Source of the DNA: Mucilaginibacter sp.
GTDB taxonomy: Bacteria > Bacteroidota > Bacteroidia > Sphingobacteriales > Sphingobacteriaceae
Length of the DNA: 64,000 nt
Reading direction: 5' to 3'
Assembly (NCBI GenBank): GCA_030445275.1
Contig: JAUCSE010000079.1
Location: forward strand, 1-64,000
Part shown: one piece after another, positions 35,149 to 43,514 of the stretch
Position numbering within the stretch: position 1 is the first letter of the stretch
Layout of the letters: each line of letters opens with the position of its first letter
The notes under the pieces: model-generated
The model's input: only the letters and a program-made list of their open reading frames with translations
What the model was told of the DNA's origin: nothing
Databases searched by the model: none
Position numbers and translations under genes: made by a program

Positions 35149-35406
35149 ATGATGGTCAAGGAAACCTATTCAACAACAATAATGGCTGGTAAAATGGTTG
35201 AAGTTTTTAAAACAGATGTTCGGCATACTGATCAGTCAATGATGCTTGTCCGGAAATTGAAGACTCGTTTACCGGGTTGCTGTATAAATTTTGATCTGGA
35301 AGATTGCGATAATGTTTTGCGGGTTGAAGGCGAAAAGTTCTCGACCGAAGGTGTTATCCGGGTACTCAATAGCTGCGGTTTTCATTGTGAGGTACTTGCT
35401 TATTAG
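35149..35406 (+). CDS. Small HMA-like protein lacking the CxxC metal site
   Basis: An 85-residue protein with the beta-alpha-beta-beta-alpha-beta pattern of heavy-metal-associated domains. 'MVEVFKTDV' fits the first strand, 'INFDLEDCDNVLRVEG' strands two and three, and 'VIRVLNSCGFHCEVL' the last helix and strand. In ordinary relatives the first loop holds CxxC; here it reads 'RHTDQSMM', so copper-type binding at that site is lost, although several cysteines remain elsewhere. A paralogue lies at 45402-45626. It follows an outer-membrane barrel gene. A role in protein interaction or altered metal handling is possible but not shown. Confidence 0.6.
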   Translation: MMVKETYSTTIMAGKMVEVFKTDVRHTDQSMMLVRKLKTRLPGCCINFDLEDCDNVLRVEGEKFSTEGVIRVLNSCGFHCEVLAY

Positions 35407-35415
35407 TTCGGGAGC

Positions 35416-36663
35416 TTAAAAACTAACCGTAAAGTTGTGGTATGGTGTCTGAAAGCTATAGTTGAGCGAAAAGTTAAAGCTTTCGCAGATCTGTCTGGAT
35501 ATGGTTAGCCCCAGACCACTGCCTTCAGAATGTGATGATTTATGGAAACGGGTAAATATCTGCTCTTCCTGTAAAGCAGCCATTTCGCCAGTATTTTCAA
35601 CTGTTAAACTTTGGGCCGTAAGGTTTACCCTGACCTCTCCACCGGTGTGGTTATGCCTGATGGCGTTACTTAATAAATTGTTCAGCAGAATTTCGATCAG
35701 ATACCGGCTGGCATAAATTTGCTTTTCGTCAAGATGATAAGACAACCTGATGCCCTTATCCTGAAATATCTCTTCAAACTGTGTAAGCATTTCTTTTGTA
35801 AGCAGGTGCAGATCAATCTGCTGGTCGTCTTTTAATAACCTGTTTTCAATTTTTACAAGTAATAACAGGGATTGATTTAAGCGGCTCAACCTGTTTACAG
35901 CCCCATACAAATCACTTAATAGTTGACTTTGCCTGTCGCTAAAGTTTTCAGTTTGTATAAGCGTGTCCAACTTGGAATTAATAACGGCTATGGGGGTAAG
36001 CAACTCATGCGATGCATTTTCTGTAAATGTTTTCAGATCCTTATAGTCATGTTTAACCCGTTCGGCCATGGCCGTCACTTCGTTGTGCAGCTCATTAAAC
36101 TCATCTATTGATGTGGTGAGTTGTGGTATTTCGCGGGTATCGGTTACATTAAATAATTTAAGCTCACTCAGGATACCGTAAAATGGGCGCCAAAGTCTGC
36201 TCAGTATAAGCCGGTTAGTTACAACCAACACCAGTACCAGCAACAGGATAACACCAATGGTAATCCCAAAAATGATCTGGATCAGGTCCTCCGTTTCTAC
36301 CTTTGATTCAACGATCAGTATTTTATAGTAAGCTCCACCTACTAAAATGGAGCTGATTAACCCACGACCAGATTCTGATTCATCATTTTTTTTATAATAT
36401 TTTGTATTGATAAACTCGCGTTTTACGGAGTTTTTGGGTACGACTGTAAAGGTGATCTGCTGATCCTGCGATTTAAAAACCTGGGGCAAATGATGGTTAA
36501 GGTTTACGTAGTCAAAAACCTCATTCTCTTCAACTACCAGCGACTGATCTTTCTGGTTAGTTAAAATGATGCTGATGGTTTGATAATAAATGGCCCCTGT
36601 TATCAGCATGATCACCATGGTGGCTATTAAATTAACCCGGTTGTATCTTTCCGAAAGTTTCAT
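35416..36663 (-). CDS. Sensor histidine kinase
   Basis: A 415-residue membrane kinase. Two membrane helices (about residues 11-32 and 128-150) bound a roughly 95-residue periplasmic sensor without a known fold. The dimerisation helix has 'FTENASHELLTPIAV' with phospho-acceptor His219. The ATPase domain has the N box 'EILLNNLLSNAIRHN' and the G box 'GSGLGLTISRQI'. It overlaps the response regulator gene by 4 bp, so they form a pair. Divergent from the pair is a PAP2 phosphatase gene, a plausible target. The signal is unknown. Confidence 0.95.
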   Translation of the reverse strand: MKLSERYNRVNLIATMVIMLITGAIYYQTISIILTNQKDQSLVVEENEVFDYVNLNHHLPQVFKSQDQQITFTVVPKNSVKREFINTKYYKKNDESESGRGLISSILVGGAYYKILIVESKVETEDLIQIIFGITIGVILLLVLVLVVTNRLILSRLWRPFYGILSELKLFNVTDTREIPQLTTSIDEFNELHNEVTAMAERVKHDYKDLKTFTENASHELLTPIAVINSKLDTLIQTENFSDRQSQLLSDLYGAVNRLSRLNQSLLLLVKIENRLLKDDQQIDLHLLTKEMLTQFEEIFQDKGIRLSYHLDEKQIYASRYLIEILLNNLLSNAIRHNHTGGEVRVNLTAQSLTVENTGEMAALQEEQIFTRFHKSSHSEGSGLGLTISRQICESFNFSLNYSFQTPYHNFTVSF

Positions 36664-37337
36664 TGATCAGTAAACTTATAGCCCATGCCATAGGCAGCCT
36701 GAATATAATCATTGCAACCGGCCTCTATCAATTTTTTACGGATGTTTTTGATGTGCGAATAAATGAAATCAAAATTATCGGCCATATCAATGCCGTCGCC
36801 CCATAAGTGCTCAGCAATGGCGTTTTTGGAAACAACCTTACCCTTATTGGCTATAAAATAAATTAGCAAGGCAAACTCCTTAGGGGTAAATTTTACAGCT
36901 TTATCATCAACCTTCACTGTTTTGGCCTGCAGATCAATCGTGATCTCGTTGAATTGTAAAAGATTGCTGCCATTGTACATCTTACGCCTGATGATAGCCG
37001 ATACCCTGGCCTTAAGTTCTGATAAATGGAACGGCTTTACCAGGTAATCATCGGCCCCCAGATCAAGACCCTGTAAACGGTCGTCGAGTGAGTTTTTTGC
37101 AGATATGATGAGTACTCCATCAGTATAATTATTAGCCTTCAACGTTTTAAGTATACTGATGCCACTGCCACCCGGCAGGGTAATATCCAGCAGTATGCAA
37201 TCATAGCGGTATAGCTCAACCTTGGTTAGGGCTGCCTGATAGCTGTTGGCGGTTTCGCAAATGCTGCCGGCTTCGGTAAAGTATTCTTCAATGCTTTCAC
37301 GTAGGCCTTCTTCGTCTTCAATAATCAGTATTTTCAA
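36660..37337 (-). CDS. OmpR-family response regulator
   Basis: A 225-residue response regulator. The receiver domain (1-115) has the acidic pair 'EDEE', phospho-acceptor Asp51 in 'CILLDITLPGGSGI', and 'LVKPFHLSELKAR' with the conserved lysine. The C-terminal winged helix (about 130-222) has 'FTPKEFALLIYFIANKGKVV' and 'NIRKKLIEAG', 'AAYGMGYKF'. The start codon is TTG at 37337; it gives the standard 'MKILIIEDE' opening and no nearby ATG is in frame. It should be phosphorylated by the overlapping kinase downstream and bind DNA, perhaps in the 168-bp gap before the PAP2 gene. Confidence 0.95.
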   Translation of the reverse strand: MKILIIEDEEGLRESIEEYFTEAGSICETANSYQAALTKVELYRYDCILLDITLPGGSGISILKTLKANNYTDGVLIISAKNSLDDRLQGLDLGADDYLVKPFHLSELKARVSAIIRRKMYNGSNLLQFNEITIDLQAKTVKVDDKAVKFTPKEFALLIYFIANKGKVVSKNAIAEHLWGDGIDMADNFDFIYSHIKNIRKKLIEAGCNDYIQAAYGMGYKFTDQ

Positions 37338-37505
37338 ATCTTTTTTTATTAAAATTACGTATTCAATTTGTATACATTCTGGATTTGTTGTTAAAACTGA
37401 CCAATAATCAGCTACCAGGTAATTAAAAAGCTACAGAATAAATTCAGAATTTGGGTTTATTATTGCCGGCTACACAGAGTTTTATCAAAATTTTTATTCT
37501 GCACA

Positions 37506-38282
37506 ATGTTCTATAAAAAACTAGTTCTGCTTTTAATATCCATTATACCATTGGGCTCCTTTGCTCAGGATACTGTAAAAACCGATACAGGAAGTATTGC
37601 GAAAAGCAATAATTTAATTGTTCATCATAGGTCCGGATCTTTGGTGGCTTTTATTCCGCCGGCTGTTTTTGTTACTTATGGTGTTCTTTCGTTCTCCGTT
37701 AAAGGAATCAGGCAAATTGATTATAATATTTATAATGATATGCAAAAAGATCATCCGGGGTTTAAAACAAAGCTTGATACCTATCTCCAGTTTGCCCCGG
37801 CAGTTGCGGTGTATGGTTTAAACCTTGCGGGTGTACAAGGCAAGCACAATTTTGTTGATCGCACGGCGCTTTATGTTTTATCAGAGGGCATATTTGCCGG
37901 TTCAACATTTTTTACAAAAAGAATCAGTAAGCGTACGCGGCCAAGTGATGCCGATAAATACTCGTTCCCTTCGGGCCATACCGGTAACGCCTTTGCTGCT
38001 GCCGAATTCCTGACCCAGGAATATGGCGATGTTTCGCCCTGGTATGGTATTGCGGGGTATTCTATTGCAGCTACCACCGGGATATTAAGGGTTTACAACA
38101 ATGCCCATTGGTTTAGCGATGTGGTAGCGGGGGCAGGAGTGGGAATATTATCAACCAAAGTTGCCTACTTGATATATCCACTTCTTAAAGAAAAACTGGG
38201 CCATGGTAGTGATAAAAGTGTTTTGGTTATTCCTACCTATCAGAACTCCATGTTTGGCTTTACCATGGTAAAAAACCTTTAA
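37506..38282 (+). CDS. PAP2-family membrane phosphatase
   Basis: A 258-residue exported or membrane protein (signal peptide ending 'GSFAQ') of the type 2 phosphatidic acid phosphatase family. The three motifs are visible: 'KRTRPSDADKYSFPSGHTGN' (KxxxxxxRP-like start and PSGH) and 'RVYNNAHWFSDVVAG' (R...H...D, with the usual Ser before Arg changed to Leu). It probably removes phosphate from a lipid or undecaprenyl carrier in the periplasm or inner membrane. It is divergent from the two-component pair, which may control it. Confidence 0.9.
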   Translation: MFYKKLVLLLISIIPLGSFAQDTVKTDTGSIAKSNNLIVHHRSGSLVAFIPPAVFVTYGVLSFSVKGIRQIDYNIYNDMQKDHPGFKTKLDTYLQFAPAVAVYGLNLAGVQGKHNFVDRTALYVLSEGIFAGSTFFTKRISKRTRPSDADKYSFPSGHTGNAFAAAEFLTQEYGDVSPWYGIAGYSIAATTGILRVYNNAHWFSDVVAGAGVGILSTKVAYLIYPLLKEKLGHGSDKSVLVIPTYQNSMFGFTMVKNL

Positions 38283-38319
38283 CTGATCTTAATATTTAGC
38301 CTGTAATGGCAGCAAACAA

Positions 38320-38349
38320 AAAAGCCCTTCTTTTTATAGAAGGGCTTTT
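38320..38349 (-). terminator. Terminator of tRNA-Gly, convergent with PAP2 gene
   Basis: AAAAGCCCTTCT and AGAAGGGCTTTT form a perfect 12-bp stem. It begins two bases past the tRNA 3' end on the minus strand and 38 bases after the PAP2 stop on the plus strand, so it can serve both. Confidence 0.85.
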
Positions 38350-38351
38350 GA

Positions 38352-38423
<72 letters not shown>

Positions 38424-38493
38424 ATTGGGAGTGCAAATATAGACAGAATTGGATATTCTGCAAGAGAAAAAATAAATTTGATATAGTTATACT

Positions 38494-38524
38494 AAAAGCC
38501 CTGTGTTTTCGCACAAGGGCTTTT
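38494..38524 (-). terminator. Terminator for the DUF1905 gene
   Basis: AAAAGCCCTGTG and CACAAGGGCTTTT pair with one bulged A around a TTTTCG loop, 23 bases beyond the end of the minus-strand DUF1905 gene, with a T-tract on that strand. Confidence 0.75.
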
Positions 38525-38546
38525 CATATTATAAAGAGAAATTATG

Positions 38547-38840
38547 CTAAACCTCTTTTGGCTTGGATACTATCCGCTCTTCCAGATTAATGGTAACAGT
38601 ATCGCCAACATCTTTCCCTATGGTTTTACATAGGTCGGCTTTTATGGGTAACTTATGGGAACCATCGCCCAGTGCCATAAATGAACTTTGAAATAGTTGT
38701 CCGTCAACCGTGGCCCGTACTTTTACAAGGCCCCTGGTACCAAAAAATTGAACCGAATCGGGCCATATCAGGTAGGTCCAGCCACCCTTGTTTGGGCTTT
38801 TTAACAGCGTTGCTGTAAATTGTTTATTTAAGGTGCTCAT
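38547..38840 (-). CDS. DUF1905 domain protein
   Basis: A 97-residue small cytoplasmic protein. The start is taken at 38840 ('MSTLNKQFTATLLKS') because the 13 residues upstream look like leader translation. The pattern 'GGWTYLIWPDSVQFFGTRGL', 'VRATVDGQLFQSSFMALGDG' and 'GKDVGDTVTINLEER' is that of DUF1905, a small beta-barrel often found with bacteriocin-protection (YdeI/OmpD-associated) domains. Its molecular role is unknown. It stands alone between two terminator hairpins. Confidence 0.85.
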   Translation of the reverse strand: MSTLNKQFTATLLKSPNKGGWTYLIWPDSVQFFGTRGLVKVRATVDGQLFQSSFMALGDGSHKLPIKADLCKTIGKDVGDTVTINLEERIVSKPKEV

Positions 38841-38980
38841 ATTGATTATTAATTTGAGTGTATACAAAGTTATATCCATTTTATAGCGCCCGTTAGGTGT
38901 AAGTGCGACTATTAAAGGTAGTTATGCGACAGTATATTCAATAGGAAAATATATGTCTGATAAGGCTGGTTATATAAAAC

Positions 38981-39014
38981 AACAAAGCCCGATGTTTTAG
39001 CATCGGGCTTTGTT
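38981..39014 (+). terminator. Perfect hairpin AACAAAGCCCGATG
   Basis: AACAAAGCCCGATG, loop TTTTAG, and its exact complement give a 14-bp stem between the divergent DUF1905 and hydrolase genes. It could insulate the hydrolase from upstream transcription or be a small RNA end. No gene lies just upstream on the plus strand. Confidence 0.65.
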
Positions 39015-39127
39015 AAAAGCGTGAATGATGAAGTTTGCAACACGTTTTAAATGCAATCCATGTTCAGTTTTGGAAATAGGAATAAATAGAATGTAATTAC
39101 TATTTTTAGATGCTTATTCCTTAGAAA

Positions 39128-40084
39128 ATGAAATACCTATACTTCATTGTTTCGCTATTTTTAATTACAACCGCTGTTAATGCACAAGTTAAACCCGTTG
39201 ATAGTTGGACGGGTGGTAAATATGTTAACGTTAACGGGGCTAAGCTCTGGGTAGTAACCGTAGGCGAGGGCGATCCTATCATTTTTATTGCAGGCGGTCC
39301 CGGAGGTACACATGTTGGCTTGCGCGATTTTGATACTTTAGCCAATAGTCATCACCAGTTGATATATTTTGATGCTTTGGGCCGTGGTAAATCCGACTCG
39401 GCTAAAAACGTAACTGAATATACTTTGGCACGCGATATTGAGGATATTGAAGCCTTACGTGTGGCTTTAAAGCTTGATCGTATTACAGTTTTAGGGCACT
39501 CTTACGGTGGTGTGGTTGCCCAGGGCTATGCCATTAAGTACCCGGCACATTTAAGTCATTTAATACTGGCAGATACTTTCCACAGCTTTATCATGTGGCA
39601 GGAGAACGATGATAACTCCAACCACGAAATAAAAACCAATTATCCCGAAGTTTGGGCCGAACTGATGAAGATCCGTGAGGCTGGTGCTGTTTCGAGCGAT
39701 GAGGCTCATCAGGAAATATATGGCAGGGTTCCGTATGGCTTTTTATATGCCTATAATCCATCACGATTCGAGGTGAGGCGTAAACCATACCCTAATCCAA
39801 ACCAAAGTAAAATATATTACCAGATGGTGGGTAAAGATGGCGACTTTATTGTAGGTAGCGATATTGGCAACTTCGATTATCGTAAGCAATTGAAAGATTT
39901 GAAAATGCCTATACTGATAGTAACCGGCCGTTATGACCGTGTAGCTGTACCATGGATGGCGGTGAAATACAAAGAATACTGTCCGCAGGCCCAGTTCGTG
40001 ATCTTCGAAAAATCAGGCCATAACCCGCAATATGAAGAACCCGAAAAGGAGTTCAAGATTATCAACGAATTTTTGACCAAGTAA
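39128..40084 (+). CDS. Alpha/beta hydrolase, proline iminopeptidase-like
   Basis: A 318-residue exported hydrolase (signal peptide ending 'TAVNAQ'). The oxyanion motif 'IFIAGGPGGTH' (HGGPG-like), the nucleophile elbow 'LGHSYGGVVAQ' with Ser125, the acid region 'VTGRYDRVAVP' and the catalytic histidine in 'FEKSGHNPQYEEP' are all present. The GGPGG form is typical of S33 proline iminopeptidases, but related enzymes cut other esters or amides. It acts in the periplasm. The IS110-type element lies immediately downstream and may have removed or displaced its natural transcript end. Confidence 0.9.
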   Translation: MKYLYFIVSLFLITTAVNAQVKPVDSWTGGKYVNVNGAKLWVVTVGEGDPIIFIAGGPGGTHVGLRDFDTLANSHHQLIYFDALGRGKSDSAKNVTEYTLARDIEDIEALRVALKLDRITVLGHSYGGVVAQGYAIKYPAHLSHLILADTFHSFIMWQENDDNSNHEIKTNYPEVWAELMKIREAGAVSSDEAHQEIYGRVPYGFLYAYNPSRFEVRRKPYPNPNQSKIYYQMVGKDGDFIVGSDIGNFDYRKQLKDLKMPILIVTGRYDRVAVPWMAVKYKEYCPQAQFVIFEKSGHNPQYEEPEKEFKIINEFLTK

Positions 40085-40170
40085 ATATTAAACCTAACCT
40101 AAGTATTATGATTTGAAAAACACCCGGGCTCATAAAAATGTATATCATAGATAATCAACGGAGGATATTT

Positions 40171-41410
40171 ATGAAACAGCAAGTAATTGAAGATGTAAAC
40201 ATTATGCCTCAATTAGATAAAGCTTGTGGTCTTGACATGCATAAGGATAAGATCGTGGGTTTTATTTCCGGTAAAGATGGCAGCAATCAAGAGTTCAGGG
40301 AATTCGGTACTTACACCTGTGAACTCAAAGAGATCAGGGACTGGCTACAGGAGAATGATATTCACCATTGCCTGATGGAAAGTACTGGCATTTATTGGAT
40401 GAGTTTATACGCCATACTTACCGAAGCAGGTATTGAAGTCATCGTGGCAAATCCGGTTCATATCAAGCAGATGCCGAAGCGGAAAACTGACCGCAAAGAT
40501 GCTAAGTGGCTTTGTGCGTTGTTATTGCACGGGTTAGTAAGGCCAAGCTTTATGCCAGACAATACACAACGGATTATCAGAGATTATTGCCGGAATCGTT
40601 TATTTTATACCTGGCAACTCAACCGGATTCGGAACCGTTTGCTTAAGATATGGGAAAGCAACAATATCAAACTTCCGTTCTGTCATAAGTTCGATCCATA
40701 CTTTATCAGCTATGGATATGATAAGACTATTGGCGAAAGGTGTAACAGATCAGGAACAGTTGCTTAGTTGTGCCAGAGGCAAAATAATTAAAAAGAAAGA
40801 GCAGTTGATCAAAGCACTAGATGGCACACTGCAAACCTATCACCATACTCAACTGCAAATGTTATTGGAAGATTACGATCATGTTCAAAAACAAGTCGAT
40901 TTTTTAGATAAATCAATTGCTGAAATAATCAGTGAGCATTATGCACAGGCATTCGAATGCCTCGATAGCATCAGTGGTATAGGTATTAAATCGGCAGAAA
41001 TCATTATCAGCGAAGCCGGAAAAGATATGAGCCGTTTTCCATCGGCAGACCATTTTACAGCATGGTGCGGTATTGCGCCGGGAAACAATGAAAGTGCTGG
41101 TAAACGGAAAAATACTTCGATTAAAAAAGGCAATAGTTATTTACGTGTTGCCATTGTTGGCGCGGCATGGGCCGCTGTTCGTATGAAAGATTCCTATTGG
41201 CATGCTTTATTCGATAAGCTACGTAAGCGCATGAAGGCGCAAAAGGCAATTGTAGCTGTCGCACGAAGATTGCTTAAAGTCGTTTACAACACATTAGAAA
41301 CACTAACTATTTACAAAGAAAAGGGTATTGCTCACTTTGTGGACTTGCAGGCTAAAGCGGCATTGTATCATAACTCAAAACTGTCGTGGCCTCAAACTTA
41401 TAATGACTAA
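40171..41410 (+). pseudogene. IS110/IS1111-family transposase, frameshifted
   Basis: Two overlapping frames make one transposase. The N-terminal DEDD half has 'ACGLDMHKDKIVGF', 'LMESTGIYWMSLYA' and 'KTDRKDAKWLCALLLHG'. The C-terminal Transposase_20 half has 'LDSISGIGIKSAEIIISEAG', 'WCGIAPGNNESAGKRK' (catalytic-type Ser) and 'KKGNSYLRVAIVGAAWAA'. The frame changes by one base within about 40675-40679; frame 1 ends at 40767 in an out-of-phase tail, while frame 2 reads on from 'SVISSIHTLSAMD'. All catalytic motifs survive, so the shift is recent. The start is ATG at 40171 behind a strong GGAGG, unlike most genes here. Confidence 0.85.
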
Positions 41411-41560
41411 AAATACCAAAAGGACGGAAAAGGTAATAGAATAAAGAGTCTGAAACCTAAGCTGCCAAAACTGTAGATAGCACCCAGGCTTGTTCCAAGA
41501 GAACGTAGAGGAAACTTATTTTTAAATATCAAATAACAACTAACTATCTACAACCCCAAG
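41411..41560 (+). ncRNA. Candidate non-coding right end (bridge-RNA region) of the IS110-type element
   Basis: After the transposase stop there are about 150 non-coding bases with arms TGTAGATAG (41472-41480) and CTATCTACA (41544-41552) enclosing a small GTTC...GAAC hairpin. IS1111-group members are known to encode a guide (bridge) RNA beside the right end, and only 86 bases lie between the hydrolase stop and the transposase start, so the RNA would be here. The exact element ends are not determined. A related segment is at 44659-44700. Confidence 0.4.
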
Positions 41561-41857
41561 AAATGCTTTTAAAATTAGTCGTCAGATGTTTAATTCTAAA
41601 ATAATCACCTAAAGAAGCGAGCTGTTTTTTCTTTGGTTATTTTTTGTTCTTTTTATTTTTTAATGATTATAAAAACGATTTAGCGATAATGGTGTAATTT
41701 AAAGCTTGCGACAGAATGATTGTATATACCGCTGATATTGACCATCTGATTCCAGCGGAAGGAATGATTTTATTTTCAAAAATCGCCAACGGTGTCAAGT
41801 TGTTGATGTTGTTAAAAGCTAGAGCTAAAGAAATAAATAATACATAGTAAAGTCATT
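41561..41857. other. AT-rich gap downstream of the IS element
   Basis: No recognised gene. An open frame at 41716-41847 would encode 43 residues ('MIVYTADIDHLIPAEGMILF' at its start) without a convincing ribosome site. The tract at 41620-41670 is very T-rich. The region separates the IS element from the convergent esterase gene. Confidence 0.3.
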
Positions 41858-42532
41858 TTATTCCGTTTCCCAATACCATTTAGTAACTGGGTCAAGCCAG
41901 TCTTTGTAACCTTTAAATAAAAATCCGTGGCTCAAGCCTGTGTTAAGAACAATCTCTTGGAACCTGCTGACCTTAGGCCTCGAATTAAATATAGCACTGC
42001 ATGTGCCATGCGGATCGCTTTTTTCAATAATGGAAAGAAAACGCCCTTCTAACGTTAGACCCAGATAGCTTTTATAAGTATCAGGCCAGCATGCGCCCAT
42101 GATGATATATTTCATACGCTTGGTTTTTAATGCTGAGGCAACATTGAGAGTAATGGCCGCGCCAGAAGATGCACCAACGATCATCACATGGTTAATTGGA
42201 ACTCCATTTTGTAATAACGAATCTACCTGCCTAACAATCTTGTTTACATAAAGACTGTCGTCAACACCCGGTCTCCTCCTTTCGCTAACGACCGTAAATC
42301 CCCTATTGCGCAGTGAATCTAAAATATTCAGGTATTCATAACGTCCCCACTGCGGCATGGCTTTGGTCATTCCATTGTTACCTTCGTCAGTAACTACGCC
42401 TCCGTGAAGGTAAAACAAAAAATTTCCATTTGGATTAACTATGGCCGGAAGCGCTGAAGATATGGTTTGCCCATAGCCGGGACTACTGATGATCAATACA
42501 GCAACTCCTATGATCAGTCGGACTTGTTTCAT
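41858..42532 (-). CDS. Exported alpha/beta-hydrolase-like esterase
   Basis: A 224-residue exported protein (signal peptide ending 'SPGYGQ'). 'FLFYLHGGVV' is an oxyanion-hole strand and 'HVMIVGASSGAAITLN' a nucleophile elbow of GxSxG type with Ser122; 'GLSHGFLFKGYKDWLDP' near the C-terminus offers the histidine. The aspartate could be in 'IEKSDPHGTC'. The triad order fits a compact esterase or lipase-like enzyme. The substrate is unknown. It is transcribed alone, toward the IS element. Confidence 0.75.
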   Translation of the reverse strand: MKQVRLIIGVAVLIISSPGYGQTISSALPAIVNPNGNFLFYLHGGVVTDEGNNGMTKAMPQWGRYEYLNILDSLRNRGFTVVSERRRPGVDDSLYVNKIVRQVDSLLQNGVPINHVMIVGASSGAAITLNVASALKTKRMKYIIMGACWPDTYKSYLGLTLEGRFLSIIEKSDPHGTCSAIFNSRPKVSRFQEIVLNTGLSHGFLFKGYKDWLDPVTKWYWETE

Positions 42533-42729
42533 TCTTTTTACTTTTTATTTAAAGATACTGTTAGTTCTTTCAGCCATCATTTTTTATTGAAAGTAACAAT
42601 AGATTTTAAATTGACAATAAAGCGATTTCGTGGGCCTCGTACCGTATTTCAACAGTATATTTTATCAATAAATAAGTATTTTTATGTTTTAGTATTTAAA
42701 GTACCGGATGATAATTTTTACACTCTCTC

Positions 42730-43470
42730 ATGGAATTTAAAATCGTTAAGGCACAAGAAACGGAAATAGAGCAACACCGTCAATTATTTCTCGCAGAGAC
42801 TAAATTTCAATTCATTTATAATAAATGTCATGGGGCAGGATGGGTGGATAATTACCTTTTTGAGTTTAAAGAACGTCCTATTGGTTATGGGTCAGTATGG
42901 GGGAAGGATAAGCGTGAAGATCGGGATACAATATGTGAGTTTTTTTTAGACCAGCCTTTTAGAAAATATGGCAGGCGGATATTTGACCAATTTATAATAG
43001 CGGCAAATGCCATTTTCGTAGAGTGCCAGACCAATGATAATATGCTTGCCAGTATGGCATTTGAGTCAGCAAAAAACATCAACGCTGAAGCCATACTATT
43101 CGAAGATGCTTTTGAAACAGCGTTTACCATAGACGGTGCAAAATTTGTAAAAACCAGAAATTCAGATGAATGGGATGCTTATTCTATACAAAAAAATGAA
43201 GACGTTGTCGCCACCGGTGGTTTTATCTGGAACTATAATTTCCCTTACATTGATATATATTATGAGGTGAAGGAAAATTTCAGAAAGCAGGGATATGGTG
43301 TTTTGATCATGCAGGAACTAAAAAAGGAAGCCTACAAGTTAAATAGGCTTCCCGCCGCTAGATGTAATGTTAATAATCAAGCGTCTAAGGCACTTTTGTT
43401 AAAAGCAGGAATGCGGGTATGTGGCCATATTATAATAGGAGAAATCATTACAGTAATCAGTCCCGGCTAA
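42730..43470 (+). CDS. GNAT-family N-acetyltransferase
   Basis: A 246-residue cytoplasmic protein with two GNAT-like halves. The C-terminal half has acetyl-CoA motif A ('YEVKENFRKQGYGVLIMQEL', where RKQGYG matches R/QxxGxG) and motif B ('RCNVNNQASKALLLKAGM'). The N-terminal half ('GSVWGKDKREDRDTICEFFL') looks like a degenerate second GNAT unit. It probably acetylates a small amine or a protein N-terminus; the substrate is not predictable. It shares no operon with the esterase, which points away. Confidence 0.85.
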   Translation: MEFKIVKAQETEIEQHRQLFLAETKFQFIYNKCHGAGWVDNYLFEFKERPIGYGSVWGKDKREDRDTICEFFLDQPFRKYGRRIFDQFIIAANAIFVECQTNDNMLASMAFESAKNINAEAILFEDAFETAFTIDGAKFVKTRNSDEWDAYSIQKNEDVVATGGFIWNYNFPYIDIYYEVKENFRKQGYGVLIMQELKKEAYKLNRLPAARCNVNNQASKALLLKAGMRVCGHIIIGEIITVISPG

Positions 43471-43514
43471 GCAAGCTTATCAATTTTTATTTTTAGAGAA
43501 ACCTTATCAATAAC

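Noticed and set aside
40138..40170. Upstream ATG for the IS110-type transposase.
   Set aside because: The GGAGG ribosome site is placed for the ATG at 40171, and the 11 extra residues contain no family similarity.
41716..41847. Open frame of 43 codons downstream of the IS element.
   Set aside because: No ribosome site, no recognised family and a very AT-rich setting; kept only as a note in the gap entry.
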